A stretch of 64,000 nt of DNA from Bacillota bacterium (GTDB lineage: Bacteria > Bacillota > Dethiobacteria > DTU022): assembly GCA_011389985.1 (NCBI GenBank), contig JAABTH010000011.1:1-64000 (forward strand), read 5' to 3'. Position numbers and translations under genes: made by a program. How positions within the stretch are numbered: position 1 is the stretch's first letter; each line of letters opens with the position of its first letter. The notes beneath the pieces are model-generated. The model was not told the origin of the DNA. It made no database searches and saw only the letters and a list, made by a program, of their open reading frames with translations. Positions 63,206 to 64,000 of the stretch are shown here, piece after piece.

Positions 63206-64000
63206 ATGAAAAAATTATTGTTTTTAGCAATGTGCTTTCTGATTGTGACCACTCTTATTCTCAGCGGTTGCACAACAGAAGAAGAAACCGGAGAAGAAAC
63301 CGGAGAAGAAACCGGAGAAGAAATGGTTATAAGGGTGGCAGAGCAGGTTCCGAACCTGATCACACCCGGAGCATGGGACGGACAGGCTTTCAGCCTCAAC
63401 TCCTCAATCTATGACTACCTTATTGAAATGGATGCAAACACCGGCGAATTGGTTCCGGCACTTGCTACCGAATGGGATAGTCCCGAGGGAAAAGTGTGGA
63501 CTTTTAAACTGCGCGAGGGGGTTACTTTCCACGACGGGTCCGACTTTACCGCGGAAGATGTGAAGTTTACCCTTGAACGAACCCAGGATCCCGAGATCGG
63601 GCATCTGAAAGCAGAGGATTTGCAGGTTGTCGAGAAAATTGAGACCCCCGATGACCATACGGTGGTTATTACCCTGGCAGAGGCTTTTCCTACTTTTTAC
63701 TATCTTTTTACCGACTATAATCTTGCCATTCTCTCTTCTGATTACGATTACGGAATGCTGGGTGAATCTGCCCCTATGGGCACTGGAGCTTTCAAACTTG
63801 AGGAGATGGTACCTAAAGAGTCGGCCATGCTGGTGAAAAACGAAAACTACTGGGATCCGGGCCTTCCCAAGGCAGATGCACTGATGATCTATTTTGTTCC
63901 CGATATCGACTCCAGCATATCCCTACTTGAAGCGGGTCAGGTAGACATTGTTCCCCAAATTTCTCCAATTATAAGAGACAGACTTCAAGGTCTGGAAGGG
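63206..64000 (+). CDS. Oligopeptide/nickel-type ABC transporter substrate-binding lipoprotein (3' end outside window)
   Basis: The first 265 residues of a family 5 solute-binding protein. The signal sequence ends in the lipobox LSGC (Cys22). An acidic ETGE-repeat linker follows, then the SBP_bac_5 domain: LIEMDANTGELVPALATEW, TFKLREGVTFHDGSDFTAED, MGTGAFKL and ENYWDPGLPKAD are conserved. It captures peptides (or another ligand such as nickel) outside the membrane for an ABC importer, whose permease genes should follow beyond the edge. GGAGGGG precedes the ATG. Expression probably depends on the attenuator-like leader. Confidence 0.95.
   Translation, partial: MKKLLFLAMCFLIVTTLILSGCTTEEETGEETGEETGEEMVIRVAEQVPNLITPGAWDGQAFSLNSSIYDYLIEMDANTGELVPALATEWDSPEGKVWTFKLREGVTFHDGSDFTAEDVKFTLERTQDPEIGHLKAEDLQVVEKIETPDDHTVVITLAEAFPTFYYLFTDYNLAILSSDYDYGMLGESAPMGTGAFKLEEMVPKESAMLVKNENYWDPGLPKADALMIYFVPDIDSSISLLEAGQVDIVPQISPIIRDRLQGLEG
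63281..63316 (+). repeat. Three tandem 12-base units in the lipoprotein linker
   Basis: GAAGAAACCGGA is repeated three times plus a partial copy, encoding EETG units just after the lipidated Cys. Copy number may vary between strains and change linker length. Confidence 0.85.

Noticed and set aside
63281-63316. Tandem GAAGAAACCGGA units as a CRISPR-like array
   Set aside because: The units are contiguous without spacers and are in frame within a lipoprotein gene.

Overview
The window looks like a chromosomal piece of an anaerobic, monoderm (Bacillota/Clostridia-like) bacterium. The signs are strong GGAGG ribosome-binding sites, many TTG and GTG starts, a tungsten-type aldehyde ferredoxin oxidoreductase with its own MoaD-like protein, a CooT-like nickel protein, lipoproteins, a 3-hydroxybutyryl-CoA dehydrogenase and a heliorhodopsin (a family reported mainly from monoderms). 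The exact lineage cannot be fixed from sequence alone. A complete RecBCD set, rather than AddAB, is unusual for this group. No rRNA, tRNA, CRISPR array, phage module or transposase was seen.

Layout. 1-2.4 kb: HAD phosphatase-MoaD-AOR operon (AOR runs off the left edge). 2.6-14.2 kb: MATE exporter, PilZ protein, FmdE-like protein, PIG-L deacetylase, lipoprotein, M20 peptidase, PolX, a PAS-PAS-GGDEF-HD-GYP protein divergent from a MORN-DUF4282 membrane protein, and a URO-D family methyltransferase-like protein. 14.2-20.8 kb: minus-strand cluster of two carboxylate-type transporters, a TPP enzyme, an SDR and a zinc alcohol dehydrogenase. 20.9-35.2 kb: RNA methyltransferase, DUF2804, YccF, phosphoglucose isomerase and recC-recB-recD. 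35.4-39 kb: an unknown protein with duplicated Cys motifs, an old-yellow-enzyme relative and a dockerin-bearing NamZ/DUF1343 lipoprotein. 39.2-41.5 kb: an ABC-2 exporter whose ATPase carries N-terminal MORN repeats. 41.6-51.3 kb: CooT-like protein, DMT permease, Hbd, DUF554, two small exported proteins, SLC13-RCK transporter, MFS transporter, CHAP-SH3-dockerin protein. 51.3-53.7 kb: DUF3159 and DUF1475 membrane proteins divergent from a MORN-heliorhodopsin fusion. 53.9-61.5 kb: an AhpD-like selenoprotein with an in-frame UGA, DegV, U32 peptidase, Na/Pi transporter-PhoU, GH130 and DUF815 ATPase. 61.5-64 kb: a MITE-like inverted-repeat element, a multiply broken opine-dehydrogenase pseudogene, then a promoter and attenuator-like leader before an oligopeptide-binding lipoprotein (runs off the right edge).

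The strongest candidate for an undescribed system is a shared MORN module. Nearly the same four-unit MORN cassette sits at the N terminus of three unrelated membrane-associated proteins within about 41 kb: a DUF4282 protein, an ABC exporter ATPase and a heliorhodopsin photoreceptor. In each case the cassette should be on the cytoplasmic side. It may be a common docking tag that gathers a light sensor, an exporter and a small membrane protein at one membrane site. One MORN gene is divergent from a c-di-GMP synthase/phosphodiesterase. The second notable item is the UGA-containing AhpD-like gene, where UGA replaces the second Cys of the CxxC motif and is followed by a SECIS-like hairpin.
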